A stretch of 64,000 nt of DNA from [Scytonema hofmanni] UTEX 2349 (GCF_000582685.1 NZ_KK073768.1:96809-160808), one strand, 5' to 3'. Positions 33,615-42,545 are shown, counted from the stretch's first letter. Notes: generated by a model from the sequence alone, not told the origin. A program made the numbers and translations.

Positions 33615-34469
33615 ATGAAAAATCAACAGTTGTTTAGTAATCGAGTCGCAATACTCGCTACTATGCATCAAAAAGAGATAGTCATTGCACCACTTTTAGA
33701 GCAATTAGGAATTAAAGTTATAGTACCACCTGATTTAAATACTGATATTTTCGGTACATTCACCAGAGAAATTGAACGTCCTGGTACGCAAATTGAAGCT
33801 GCCAGATTAAAAGCGGAAAAAGCACTTGCTATTACAGGTGAAAGTTTAGCGATCGCTAGCGAAGGTACTTTTTGTCCTCATCCTAGTTTACCTTATATTT
33901 CTAGTAATAGAGAAATCGTTATTTTATTAGATAAAGAAAACAATCTAGAAATTATTGGTGAGGAATTTTCTCTCGAAACTAACCATAATTTTCAGATTAT
34001 TCACAATGTTGAAGAAGCGTATAAATTTGCAACTAAAGTTGGGTTTCCCGAACATGGTTTGATTGTTATTTCTGATTCACCTAAAGAAAGCGGTGAGATA
34101 TTCAAAGGTATTATTACAGATAAACAACTTGAAGAAGCTGTTAATTTGGCTTTAAAAAAATCATCAACTAAAAAGGTGCATATAGAAACAGATATGCGGG
34201 CAATGTATAACCCTACACGAATGAGAAACATAGAAAAAGCCACTCGTAATTTAATAAAAAAGATTAATACCTTTTGCCCTAACTGTGGTATGCCGGGTTT
34301 TGAAATAACTCAACGAATTAAAGGATTACCCTGTGCAAGTTGTTATACACCAACTTTGCTAACTCGTGCTGTCAAATATCAATGCCAAAAATGCGGTTTT
34401 ACTCAACAAGAATCATTCCCTGATGGGAAATATGCCGATCCTGGACAGTGTATGTATTGTAATCCTTGA
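33615..34469 (+). CDS. DUF6671 family protein with zinc ribbons
   Basis: This 284-residue protein has an N-terminal alpha/beta domain (RVAILATMHQKEIVIAPLLE, SEGTFCPHPS, and IETDMRAMYNPTRM with a DMRAM...NPTRMRNI block) and a C-terminal part with four Cys pairs (CPNC, CASC, CQKC, CMYC) that should form two zinc ribbons. I associate this pattern with DUF6671, of unknown function. The combination suggests nucleic-acid or nucleotide processing, but that is inference. It lies in a likely operon with the preceding hydrolase. Confidence 0.65.
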   Translation: MKNQQLFSNRVAILATMHQKEIVIAPLLEQLGIKVIVPPDLNTDIFGTFTREIERPGTQIEAARLKAEKALAITGESLAIASEGTFCPHPSLPYISSNREIVILLDKENNLEIIGEEFSLETNHNFQIIHNVEEAYKFATKVGFPEHGLIVISDSPKESGEIFKGIITDKQLEEAVNLALKKSSTKKVHIETDMRAMYNPTRMRNIEKATRNLIKKINTFCPNCGMPGFEITQRIKGLPCASCYTPTLLTRAVKYQCQKCGFTQQESFPDGKYADPGQCMYCNP

Positions 34470-34470
34470 T

Positions 34471-34502
34471 ATTGTAGAGACGTTCTACCGCAACGTCTCT
34501 AC
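34471..34502. repeat. GTAGAGACG-type palindrome
   Basis: TTGTAGAGACGTTCTACCGC with its inverted partner lies between the converging DUF6671 and coaX genes, where it could work as a bidirectional terminator. Confidence 0.65.
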
Positions 34503-35296
34503 AAAAAAAATAGCGATCGCATTCCCCAAAATATCAAATTCGGTTCCACAATCAAACGCGCTGCAATTTCTGGATACTGGGATTTCATATAGTTTACCAC
34601 TAAGGTGCGATCGCCTCCTTTAATCGCAACCTTACTATCGGGAAAATTACACCACCAAGCTTCAACAAAGTCTTTGATTCCCGCTAATAAAGTGTAAATA
34701 ACTCCACTTTGCATTGCCTCTTCTGTATTTAAAGCAAATCGTTGCGGTAGAGACTTCGTATTTCGCGTCTCTACAAATGGTAATTGTGCTGTTTTTTGCG
34801 TCAGACTCGCAAGCTGTAAATGAAATCCTGGTAAAATTGCCCCCCCAACTAAATTCTGGTGTTTATCAGCACCTGTAAAAGTCAGTGCTGTCCCCGCATC
34901 AATAACTAACATGGGAAAGCCTAAAGTACTTCCAGCACCATATAAACTCAACGCACGGTCAATTCCCAAGGTGGGATAAATGCCTTTCAAAGGTACTTGG
35001 TCTAAGGTAATAACGCGAACCTGATAATAAGTTTGCCAAATCTCAGTTTGACTGGGAACAACGGAGGAGAGGAGGAGGGGGGGAGGGGGGGATGAGGGAG
35101 ATGGGGGGGATGGGGGGGATGAGGGAAAAATTTTGAGTAGAAAATCTTCTAATGATTGATATTGCGCTAGCTGATCTATAACAGCGATCGGCAAATAGTC
35201 ACTATCCCAAGTTTTGGAAAGTTTCTCACCTCTAAATAATGCCCAATGTAAGCGAGAATTGCCAATTTCTAAAGCTAGCCAAAGATTTTCTGACAT
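34499..35296 (-). CDS. coaX: Type III pantothenate kinase
   Basis: This 265-residue enzyme phosphorylates pantothenate, the first step of coenzyme A synthesis. ASKHA-fold motifs are clear: EIGNSRLHW (10-18), GIDRAL (111-116) and DAGTALTF (133-140). Two in-frame repeat-derived inserts are visible: a Ser/Pro-rich run at about 58-74 encoded by a GGGGGGATGAGGGA-type repeat (35065-35130), and VETRNTKSLPQ at about 175-185 encoded by a GTAGAGAC palindrome (34744-34777). Without them the length would match normal family members. The motifs are intact, so the enzyme is probably functional. The CoaX type needs a monovalent cation and is not inhibited by CoA. Confidence 0.9.
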   Translation of the reverse strand: MSENLWLALEIGNSRLHWALFRGEKLSKTWDSDYLPIAVIDQLAQYQSLEDFLLKIFPSSPPSPPSPSSPPPPLLLSSVVPSQTEIWQTYYQVRVITLDQVPLKGIYPTLGIDRALSLYGAGSTLGFPMLVIDAGTALTFTGADKHQNLVGGAILPGFHLQLASLTQKTAQLPFVETRNTKSLPQRFALNTEEAMQSGVIYTLLAGIKDFVEAWWCNFPDSKVAIKGGDRTLVVNYMKSQYPEIAARLIVEPNLIFWGMRSLFFL

Positions 35297-35474
35297 TGGG
35301 TTTGGTAGTTGGTAATTGGTAATAATTTTTTTCCAGTCCCTAGTACAACCAGTCCTCAGTCCCCAGTTTTGATTTCACACTTTTATTTTTCTTAACTCAA
35401 CCATAGATTTTTTAAAAAAAATTAACAATTAACTCGTGTCACAATAAAAGCAGAGGAAAAATACTCATTTGCGT

Positions 35475-35483
35475 AAGGAGGGG
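35475..35483 (+). promoter_or_regulatory. Strong ribosome-binding site of flv3-like gene
   Basis: AAGGAGGGG lies 5 bases upstream of the ATG at 35488, one of the few near-perfect Shine-Dalgarno sequences in the window. It fixes the start and predicts strong translation. Confidence 0.8.
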
Positions 35484-35487
35484 AGTT

Positions 35488-37209
35488 ATGGTAGCACTCA
35501 CCGAAAGAACTAAAAAAAGGCTGACTATGCAGACTGCCGAGATTGCTGACCAAACTACGGCAATTCGGTCTTTGGATTGGGATCGCGATCGCTTTGATAT
35601 CGAGTTTGGTTTGCAAAACGGTACTACCTACAACTCGTTTCTCATCCGTGGGGAACAAACGGCTTTAGTTGATACCTCTCATGAAAAGTTTCGTCAGCTG
35701 TTCTTCGATACCCTCACCGGACTGATTAACCCAACTGAAATTAATTATCTAATTATCAGCCACACCGAGCCAGACCACAGTGGCTTAGTTAAAGATTTGT
35801 TACAAATTGCTCCAGAAATCACCGTTGTCGGTTCTAAGGTAGCAATTCAGTTTTTAGAGGATATGGTACACGGTCCGTTTAAGCGACGGATTGTGAAAAA
35901 TGGCGATCGCTTAGATTTGGGCAATGGACACGAATTTGAATTCGTCATTGCACCCAATTTACATTGGCCCGATACCATGTTCAGCTTCGACCATAAAACC
36001 CAAATTCTCTTTACTTGTGATGCTTTTGGCTTGCATTACTGCACAGAAAGCACCTTTGATGAAGATTTGGCAGCGATTGAAGCTGATTATCAATTTTACT
36101 ACGACTGTTTGATGGGACCGAATGCGCGGTCAGTACTTTCTGCTCTCAAGCGCATGGACGAACTGCCAAAAATTGGTACAATCGCCACTGGTCACGGACC
36201 ATTATTATACCACAACGTTGAAGAATTAACCGGGCGTTACCGCAACTGGAGCAAAACTCAAACAAAAGCAGAAACTACCGTTGCTGTATTTTACGTTTCC
36301 GGTTATGGATATAGCGATCGCCTAGCCGATGCCATGAGAAATGGTATCAGTAAAACCGGCGTTGCTGTGGAAATGGTAGACTTGCGATCGGCAACAGACT
36401 TACAAGAATTGCAGGAACTTGTCAGCCGTTGTGCAGGAATTGTGATGACAACACCTCCTGCGGATGCTGAGAATATTCAAGCTGCTGTCAGCGCGATTTT
36501 GGGATCTGCCAAAGAAAAGCAAGCTGTAGGAATATTTGAATCAGGTGGTGGCAATGACGAACCGATTGATCCTCTACTAAATAAATTTCGCAATTTAAGT
36601 TTAACAGTAGCCTTTCCTGGAATTCGGATTAAAGAAACACCCAACGAAAATACCTACAAACTGTGTGAAGAAGCGGGAACAGACTTAGGGCAATGGGTAA
36701 CACGCGATCGCAGCATCAAAGCGATGAAATCCCTCGGTGCTGACTTAGACAAAGCTTTAGGGAGAATCACTGGAGGATTATACATTATTACGGCAAAAAA
36801 AGGCGATGTTAAAAGCGCCATGCTTGCCTCTTGGGTAAGTCAAGCTAGTTTCAAACCACTGGGATTAAGCATTGCAGTCGCCAAAGATAGAGCGATAGAA
36901 TCACTCATGCAAGTAGGCGATCGCTTTGTTTTAAATGTTTTGGAAGAAGGCAATTATCAACTGCTGATGAAGCACTTTTTGAAACGGTTCGCTCCTGGTG
37001 CCGATCGTTTTGAAGGCGTTAAAACTCAGCCAGCTGAAAACGGATCTCCAATCTTAACTGATGCTCTAGCATATATTGAGTGCGAAGTCAATAGTCGGAT
37101 GGAAGTTAACGACCATTGGATAGTTTACTGTACCGTTGATGCCGGTCGCGTCAGCAAGCCAGACTCCTTGACAGCAGTACATCATAGAAAAGTTGGAAAC
37201 CACTATTAA
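35488..37209 (+). CDS. Flavodiiron protein, canonical ligands (Flv3-like)
   Basis: This 573-residue flavodiiron protein has the three cyanobacterial modules: a metallo-beta-lactamase-like diiron domain (about 30-260), a flavodoxin domain (VAVFYVSGYGYSDRLADAM, about 270-410) and a C-terminal flavin reductase domain (GRITGGLYIITAKKGD, SAMLASWVSQASF). Diiron ligands are canonical: HTEPDH, LHWPDT, CDAFG and TGHGPLLYH. It therefore belongs to the Flv3/Flv4 side, which reduces O2 to water with NADPH. It is followed by a Flv1-like gene in the same orientation, the order expected of the heterocyst-type flv3B-flv1B pair of Nostocales. That identity is inferred. Confidence 0.9.
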   Translation: MVALTERTKKRLTMQTAEIADQTTAIRSLDWDRDRFDIEFGLQNGTTYNSFLIRGEQTALVDTSHEKFRQLFFDTLTGLINPTEINYLIISHTEPDHSGLVKDLLQIAPEITVVGSKVAIQFLEDMVHGPFKRRIVKNGDRLDLGNGHEFEFVIAPNLHWPDTMFSFDHKTQILFTCDAFGLHYCTESTFDEDLAAIEADYQFYYDCLMGPNARSVLSALKRMDELPKIGTIATGHGPLLYHNVEELTGRYRNWSKTQTKAETTVAVFYVSGYGYSDRLADAMRNGISKTGVAVEMVDLRSATDLQELQELVSRCAGIVMTTPPADAENIQAAVSAILGSAKEKQAVGIFESGGGNDEPIDPLLNKFRNLSLTVAFPGIRIKETPNENTYKLCEEAGTDLGQWVTRDRSIKAMKSLGADLDKALGRITGGLYIITAKKGDVKSAMLASWVSQASFKPLGLSIAVAKDRAIESLMQVGDRFVLNVLEEGNYQLLMKHFLKRFAPGADRFEGVKTQPAENGSPILTDALAYIECEVNSRMEVNDHWIVYCTVDAGRVSKPDSLTAVHHRKVGNHY

Positions 37210-37373
37210 GAAGGGAGAGGGGGAGATGGGGGGACAAGGAGATGGGGAGACAAGGAGATGGGGGGATGGGTAGAAAGAAGAATTATTCTCCTTGTCCCCT
37301 TGTCCCCTTGTCCCCCTTGTCCCTCTTGTCCCCTTGTCCCCTTGTCCCCCTTGTCCCCATTCCCCACAAAGCT
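37210..37373. repeat. GGGGACAAGG / CTTGTCCCC tandem-repeat fold-back
   Basis: The units GGGGAGATGG and GGACAAGGAGA (37213-37265) face about nine units of CTTGTCCCC (37290-37358). The stretch is open in the frame of the next gene from an ATG at 37242 and adds a false 44-residue extension. Confidence 0.8.
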
Positions 37374-39086
37374 ATGCAAACAAATAAACCTCGTGACGTT
37401 CAGGTTCTCCCCATTGGGACAGACACAACCGTAATGCGATCGCGCAGTTGGACTAGGCTAAGATTTGAAATTGAATATGCCCTAGCTAAAGGTACAACTG
37501 CGAATTCTTATTTGATTCAAGGTGATAAAATAGCTCTGATTGATCCTCCGGGAGAAACCTTTACAGAAATTTATCTGCAAGCGTTGCAACAGCGGTTTAA
37601 TATCAAAGATATTGATTATGTGATTCTCGGTCACGTTAATCCCAATCGCGCCGCAACTATCAAAGCTTTATTAGAACTTGCACCGCAGATAACTTTTGTT
37701 TGTTCTAATCCGGGAGCGATAAATCTGCGTGGTGCGCTGGAAAATCAAGATTTGCCAATTCTCGTCAAACGTGGTGAAGAAACTCTTGATTTAGGCAAAG
37801 GTCATAATTTACAGTTTATTCCTACTCCCAATCCACGCTATCCTGATCAACTTTGCACCTACGATCCCCAAACGGAAATTCTCTACTCAGATAAACTATT
37901 TGGAGCGCATATCTGCGGGGATCAAGTTTTTGATGAAGGCTGGGAGACAATTAACGAAGACAGGCGCTATTATTTCGATTGTCTCATGGCTCCTCATGCG
38001 CGTCAAATTGAAACAACGCTGGATAAACTTTCCGACTTGCCCGTTCGTTTGTATGCTACCGGACACGGACCTTTGGTGCGTTACGGTTTAATTGAATTAA
38101 CACATGCTTATCGTCAATGGAGTCAGCAGCAAACATCTGCGGATACGACAGTTGCGTTAATTTACGCTTCTGCCTATGGAAATACAGCGACTTTGGCACA
38201 AGCGATCGCTCGCGGCATCACCAAAGCCGGTGTCAGTGTAGAATCAATTAACTGCGAATTTGCTGATCCCGAAGAAATCCGTAACGCTGTAGAAAAAGCT
38301 TCAGGCTTTGTCATCGGTTCCCCTACCCTTGGTGGACATGCACCAACCCCCGTACAAACAGCTTTAGGAATTGTTCTTTCCACCGCTACTAACAACAAAC
38401 TCGCCGGTGTCTTTGGTTCCTATGGCTGGAGTGGGGAAGCAGTTGATTTAATTGAAGGTAAATTGAAAGATGCTGGTTATCGCTTTGGTTTTGATACTAT
38501 CCGCGTCAAATTCAAACCCAACGATACCACCTTACAATTGTGCGAAGAGGCTGGAACCGACTTTGCCCAAGCGCTGAAAAAAGCTAAAAAAGTGCGATCG
38601 CAAACTGTTCCCGCTTCTAGTGTAGAACAAGCAGTTGGGCGTGTTGTCGGTTCTCTGTGCGTTCTCACAGCAAAGCAAGGTGGTGTATCTAGTGGAATGT
38701 TAGCATCGTGGGTATCTCAAGCAAGCTTTAATCCTCCGGGCTTAACAATTGCCGTAGCCAAAGACCGTGCAGTAGAACCACTGACGCACTCAGGAAACAA
38801 ATTTAACCTGAATATTCTTAAAGAAGGCAATCATCTGGGTTTAATGAAGCATTTCCTCAAACCCTTTGAACCAGGACAAGACCGGTTTGCTGGTGTCGCT
38901 GCCGAAGAAGCAGAAAATGGTTCACCCCTACTTACTGATGCTTTAGCTTATTTAGAGTGTTCAGTGCAAACTCGCATGGAAGCCGGCGATCATTGGTTGG
39001 TTTATGCAACTGTGGAAAATGGCAAAGTCCTAAATCAAGATGGTGTAACCGCTGTGCATCATCGTAAATCGGGAAGTCATTATTAA
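37374..39086 (+). CDS. Flavodiiron protein, degenerate diiron site (Flv1-like)
   Basis: This 570-residue partner of the preceding gene has the same three modules. The diiron ligands are replaced: HVNPNR instead of HxExDH, NPRYPDQ instead of the LHWPD His, and SDKLFG with Lys at the bridging-Asp position; the late His (TGHGPLV) is kept. Such substitutions mark the Flv1/Flv2 type, thought to bind the metal site differently and to act as hetero-oligomer with the canonical partner. Start: ATG 37374 (MQTNKPRDVQVL); the open frame before it is translated repeat. The ending AVHHRKSGSHY matches the twin's VHHRKVGNHY. Confidence 0.9.
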   Translation: MQTNKPRDVQVLPIGTDTTVMRSRSWTRLRFEIEYALAKGTTANSYLIQGDKIALIDPPGETFTEIYLQALQQRFNIKDIDYVILGHVNPNRAATIKALLELAPQITFVCSNPGAINLRGALENQDLPILVKRGEETLDLGKGHNLQFIPTPNPRYPDQLCTYDPQTEILYSDKLFGAHICGDQVFDEGWETINEDRRYYFDCLMAPHARQIETTLDKLSDLPVRLYATGHGPLVRYGLIELTHAYRQWSQQQTSADTTVALIYASAYGNTATLAQAIARGITKAGVSVESINCEFADPEEIRNAVEKASGFVIGSPTLGGHAPTPVQTALGIVLSTATNNKLAGVFGSYGWSGEAVDLIEGKLKDAGYRFGFDTIRVKFKPNDTTLQLCEEAGTDFAQALKKAKKVRSQTVPASSVEQAVGRVVGSLCVLTAKQGGVSSGMLASWVSQASFNPPGLTIAVAKDRAVEPLTHSGNKFNLNILKEGNHLGLMKHFLKPFEPGQDRFAGVAAEEAENGSPLLTDALAYLECSVQTRMEAGDHWLVYATVENGKVLNQDGVTAVHHRKSGSHY

Positions 39087-39154
39087 TACACCTTTTGCAA
39101 CGTATTGCCATCACCCTAGAAGGGTGTGGCTAAACGAACCAAGCCCGCGAAGGC

Positions 39155-39202
39155 GGGCTATGAAATTCCAGCCCGCCTTCGCGGGCTGGAATTTCATAGC
39201 CC
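39155..39202. terminator. Perfect 21-bp hairpin after flavodiiron pair
   Basis: The arms GGGCTATGAAATTCCAGCCC (plus G) and their exact complement enclose the loop CCTTCG. It lies 68 bases after the stop and is preceded by a partial copy of the same GCCCGCGAAGGCGGGC palindrome. It is a strong structural barrier, though with no T-tract. Confidence 0.7.
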
Positions 39203-39309
39203 CAGGCTTCCAGCCTGAGGGCGAAAGCGTGCCGCGAACAATTCACACCAACGGTATTCACACATATTGTAAAGACGTTCCGCCGGAACGTCTCTACAAA
39301 GATTGCTAT

Positions 39310-39931
39310 ATATAAATAATCAAAGCAATTCACTGCTATACGCAAAGGTAGTTTAATGAATACATATGTGATAAATCTAGATCCAATTGTTCACCTCACA
39401 GATGAGCAATTTTATCAACTTTGCACCGCTAACCGAGACTTGAACCTGGAATTGAATGCAAAAGGAGAATTAATTATTGTGTCACCAGTCGGAGGAGAAA
39501 GCGGAAATCAAGAGGCAGGAATGATTACAGATTTGGAAATCTGGAACCGTCAAACTAGATTGGGAAAGGTTTTCAGTTCCTCTACTATTTTTCGGCTTGG
39601 GAATGGTGCAAAGCGATCGCCTGATGCTGCTTGGGTAAAATTAGAACGATGGGAAGCGCTGACTTCAGATGAACGCAAAAAATTCCCCCCTATTATACCA
39701 GATTTTCTCATAGAACTTCGTTCCCAAAGCGATCGCCTCCGACCTCTGCAAGATAAAATGCAAGAATATCTCGAAAATGGTTTGCGTTTAGGTTGGTTGA
39801 TTAATTTTCAAGATCAGCAAGTCGAGATTTATCGAGAAAATCAACCTGTAGAAATAGTTCAACTCCCAGCGTTACTTAGGGGTGAAGAGGTTTTACCTGG
39901 TTTTGAACTACAACTAGAATTACTAAGTTAA
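39310..39931. repeat. 622-bp tandem duplication, first copy
   Basis: This block (46-base leader plus Uma2 gene) is repeated at 40065-40686 with the same length and a low level of scattered substitutions. The spacer of 133 bases between the copies is single-copy. Confidence 0.9.
39356..39931 (+). CDS. Uma2-family (DUF820) endonuclease-like protein, copy 1
   Basis: This 191-residue protein of the Uma2/DUF820 family is very abundant in cyanobacteria and has a PD-(D/E)xK nuclease fold. The core reads LTDEQFYQLCTANRDL, ELIIVSPVGGESGN, the acidic RSPDAAWVKLERW and IELRSQSDRLRPL, where the Asp and Glu of the active site should lie; then YLENGLRLGWLINFQDQQVEIYR. No experimental function is established. 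It is duplicated in tandem, and copy 2 differs by about ten residues. Confidence 0.85.
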   Translation: MNTYVINLDPIVHLTDEQFYQLCTANRDLNLELNAKGELIIVSPVGGESGNQEAGMITDLEIWNRQTRLGKVFSSSTIFRLGNGAKRSPDAAWVKLERWEALTSDERKKFPPIIPDFLIELRSQSDRLRPLQDKMQEYLENGLRLGWLINFQDQQVEIYRENQPVEIVQLPALLRGEEVLPGFELQLELLS

Positions 39932-40064
39932 AGCGATCAAAGTTCTCAAACATTTCAATCACTCTTTAGGAAGAGTGCAGCCCGTGAAAGATTAAGAATA
40001 ATTGTTTTTTGTAATACCAAAAATTTTCAACTTCTACTAAACTAAATCATGTATGGGAATCCGA

Positions 40065-40686
40065 ATATAAATAATTAAAGCAATTCACTGCTATACGCAA
40101 AGGTAGTTTAATGAATACATATGTGATAAATCTAGATCCAATTGTTCACCTCACAGATGAGCAATTTTATCAACTTTGTATTGCTAACCGAGACTTGAAC
40201 CTGGAATTGAATGCAAAAGGAGAATTAATTATTGTGTCACCAGTCGGAGGAGAAAGCGGAAATCAAGAAGCGGACTTCATTACAGACTTGAATAATTGGA
40301 ATCGTCAAACTAGATTGGGAAAGGTTTTCAGTTCCTCTACTATTTTTCGGCTTGGGAATGGTGCAAAGCGATCGCCTGATGCTGCTTGGGTAAAATTAGA
40401 ACGATGGGAAGCGCTGACTTCAGATGAACGCAAAAAATTCCCCCCTATTACACCAGATTTTGTTATAGAACTGCGTTCCCAAAGCGATCGCCTCCGACCT
40501 CTGCAAGATAAAATGCAAGAGTATATCGAAAATGGTTTGCGTTTAGGTTGGTTGATTAATTTTCAAGATCAGCAAGTCGAGATTTATCGAGAAAATCAAC
40601 CTGTAGAAATAGTTCAACTTCCAGGGGTACTTAGGGGTGAAGAGGTTTTACCTGGTTTTGAACTACAACTAGAATTACTAAGTTAA
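40065..40686. repeat. 622-bp tandem duplication, second copy
   Basis: The partner of 39310-39931. The duplicated block starts 46 bases before the ATG, so the leader and ribosome-binding region are copied too. A more decayed third copy survives at 44829-44990. Confidence 0.9.
40111..40686 (+). CDS. Uma2-family (DUF820) endonuclease-like protein, copy 2
   Basis: This 191-residue second copy of the Uma2 gene keeps the same motifs (RSPDAAWVKLERW, VIELRSQSDRLRPL, GLRLGWLINF). Differences such as IANRDL for TANRDL, ADFITDLNNWN for AGMITDLEIWN and LPGVLRGE for LPALLRGE are mostly conservative, so both copies look functional. An IS607-type element begins about 55 bp after its stop codon. Confidence 0.85.
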   Translation: MNTYVINLDPIVHLTDEQFYQLCIANRDLNLELNAKGELIIVSPVGGESGNQEADFITDLNNWNRQTRLGKVFSSSTIFRLGNGAKRSPDAAWVKLERWEALTSDERKKFPPITPDFVIELRSQSDRLRPLQDKMQEYIENGLRLGWLINFQDQQVEIYRENQPVEIVQLPGVLRGEEVLPGFELQLELLS

Positions 40687-40768
40687 AGCGATCGTCCACG
40701 ATGTCCCAGACAAGCGATCGCTACTCCTCTAATTACTGAATCAATGGACAACGCTGGACAATAAGTGC

Positions 40769-41434
40769 ATGTTTAGCGATACTATTGGTATGGCTAAATA
40801 CGTAAAACCCAATGAAGCAGCTAACACTCTGGGAGTTTGCCTCCGAACCCTCAGACGATGGGAAGCCGAAGGTAAAATCAGTACGATCAAAACGCCGTCA
40901 GGACAAAGACGGTACGATGTCGAAAAATTCATCAAAAAAGAGTCCGAGCCAGACGGAGGACGTGCCATTGTTATCTATGCTCGCGTCTCTACCCGACCAC
41001 AGAAAGCAGACCTTGATCGGCAAGTTGAGCGATTATCAGCGCTCTATCCCGGCGCTGAAGTCGTTAAGGAAGTGGGAGGCGGACTCAATCTTAGGCGGAA
41101 AGGACTCATCAATCTTTTGGGACGAGTTTTGCGAAGCGATATCAGAACTATTGTGGTTGCCCACAAAGACCGACTTGCAAGATTCGGGTTTGACATTATC
41201 GAGTGGCTATGTGAACAATTTGACTGCAACATCGTGGTTCTCAACCAAGTCAGTCTCTCTCCACACGCCGAACTCGTTCAAGATATCGTCGCAATTCTCC
41301 ACAGCTATCACATCAGACTTTACTCCATCCGAAGACTTGAAAACCAAATCAAGCAAGAGCTACAAGTCGAAACCGAGGCACAAAACACAAAAGAAAGCGC
41401 CGAACAAGACTCTCAAGATTCGGGTTTACCCTGA
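40769..41434 (+). CDS. tnpA: IS607 serine recombinase TnpA
   Basis: This 221-residue transposase has an N-terminal MerR-like DNA-binding domain (VKPNEAANTLGVCLRTLRRWEAEGKI, SGQRRYDVEKF), followed by the resolvase catalytic core with IVIYARVSTRPQ; the nucleophilic Ser follows ARV. DLDRQVERL and VVAHKDRLARFGFDIIEW are the other serine-recombinase blocks. The ATG at 40790 (MAKYVKP) is an equally good start. Its 3' end overlaps the tnpB start, as usual for the family. It moves the element through a circular intermediate. Confidence 0.92.
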   Translation: MFSDTIGMAKYVKPNEAANTLGVCLRTLRRWEAEGKISTIKTPSGQRRYDVEKFIKKESEPDGGRAIVIYARVSTRPQKADLDRQVERLSALYPGAEVVKEVGGGLNLRRKGLINLLGRVLRSDIRTIVVAHKDRLARFGFDIIEWLCEQFDCNIVVLNQVSLSPHAELVQDIVAILHSYHIRLYSIRRLENQIKQELQVETEAQNTKESAEQDSQDSGLP

Positions 41435-42545
41435 ACCTGAATTGCATAAAAGATGGAAGTCTTGGCTATCAGCATCACGCTACTGCTACAACAAAGCTAT
41501 TGCAGCATTGAAAGCAGGAGAAAAAATAACTAGTGCTTATTCGTTGCGGGATTATGTGTTAGGGCTAGACTTGCCTGATTGGGTTAAGTCTGCACCATGT
41601 CACCCAAAAGAAAATGCTATTTTTGATGCTTGGGATGCCTGTAAGCAAGCTAAATCCGCTAATGGGGAAGCAAGTTTTAGGAGTTGTAGGCAACCATCAC
41701 AATCGATCAAATTTCATAAAGTTAATTTCAATGGTGAGACTTGGTTTCCGTCATTGGTTAAAGGACTTAAATTTAAGTCTTCAGAACCAATTCAAAAAAC
41801 TGATTTTGCTACTCAACTCGTTAGAGATAGGAAGCGTTGGTTTGCTTGTATCCCAGTAATAGAGGAGGTTGAGACTAGAGAGCTTGATAAAGTAATTGCA
41901 CTTGACCCAGGTGTGAGGACATTTTTGACTGGCTATGATGGCGATTCATTTCAAGAGTTTGGCAAGGCAGACATTGGGCGTATTCAGCGATTATGCTCTC
42001 ACCTTGACAAGCTAATAGGGAAAGCGTCAAAAGCTGGCAGAAAACAAAAACGCCGAATGTATTTATCGGCTAACCGTCTAAGAATTAGGATTCGTAATTT
42101 AGTTGATGAGTGCCACAAACAAGTAGCTAATTATCTCACCAGCAATTACAAAGTAATCTTATTGCCAACGTTTGAGACCTCTCGAATGGTAGTTAAATCT
42201 AAACGCAAACTACACACCAAGACGGCTAGACAAATGCTTACCTGGGGACATTATCGTTTTGAATGCCATTTAAAACAGGCGGCAAAAAAGCGGGGTGTCG
42301 TTGTAATCGATGTCAATGAATCATACACCAGCAAGACTTGTACCAAATGCGGTCATAGCCATATCAAACTTGGTGGTTCTAAAACATTTAAATGCCCCAA
42401 CTGCGGTCACGAGCATGACCGAGATTGGGGCGGCGCTCGAAACATTATGATTCGAGCTTTGAGGGACGGCTCCTTTGCTCTCTCTATTAATAGTGAGAGC
42501 ATTGCTATCGCGTATGATCTGTTTGTCCAGAAACATACAGCGTAA
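41337..42545 (+). CDS. tnpB: TnpB of IS607-type element
   Basis: A full-length TnpB of about 402 residues. RuvC residues are present: Asp in IALDPGVRTFLTG, Glu in LLPTFETSRM and Asp in HEHDRDWGGARN; the zinc finger CTKC...CPNC is intact. The frame is open far upstream through tnpA, but that part is an out-of-frame reading of the recombinase. The TTG at 41337, just before KSSKSYKSKPRHKTQKK, gives a normal start and a 98-base overlap with tnpA. It is only distantly related to the TnpB at 27988, so the two elements are independent. Confidence 0.85.
   Translation: MKTKSSKSYKSKPRHKTQKKAPNKTLKIRVYPEPELHKRWKSWLSASRYCYNKAIAALKAGEKITSAYSLRDYVLGLDLPDWVKSAPCHPKENAIFDAWDACKQAKSANGEASFRSCRQPSQSIKFHKVNFNGETWFPSLVKGLKFKSSEPIQKTDFATQLVRDRKRWFACIPVIEEVETRELDKVIALDPGVRTFLTGYDGDSFQEFGKADIGRIQRLCSHLDKLIGKASKAGRKQKRRMYLSANRLRIRIRNLVDECHKQVANYLTSNYKVILLPTFETSRMVVKSKRKLHTKTARQMLTWGHYRFECHLKQAAKKRGVVVIDVNESYTSKTCTKCGHSHIKLGGSKTFKCPNCGHEHDRDWGGARNIMIRALRDGSFALSINSESIAIAYDLFVQKHTA

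Noticed and set aside
34746..34776. Sequencing or assembly error as cause of the coaX and CCA-enzyme inserts
   Set aside because: The inserts are recognisable dispersed repeats with intact frames and occur in several unrelated genes, so an error is unlikely.
40812..41336. Long N-terminal extension of the IS607 TnpB
   Set aside because: It reads the tnpA gene out of frame; the recombinase has clear motifs in its own frame, and TnpB similarity begins only after about 41337.
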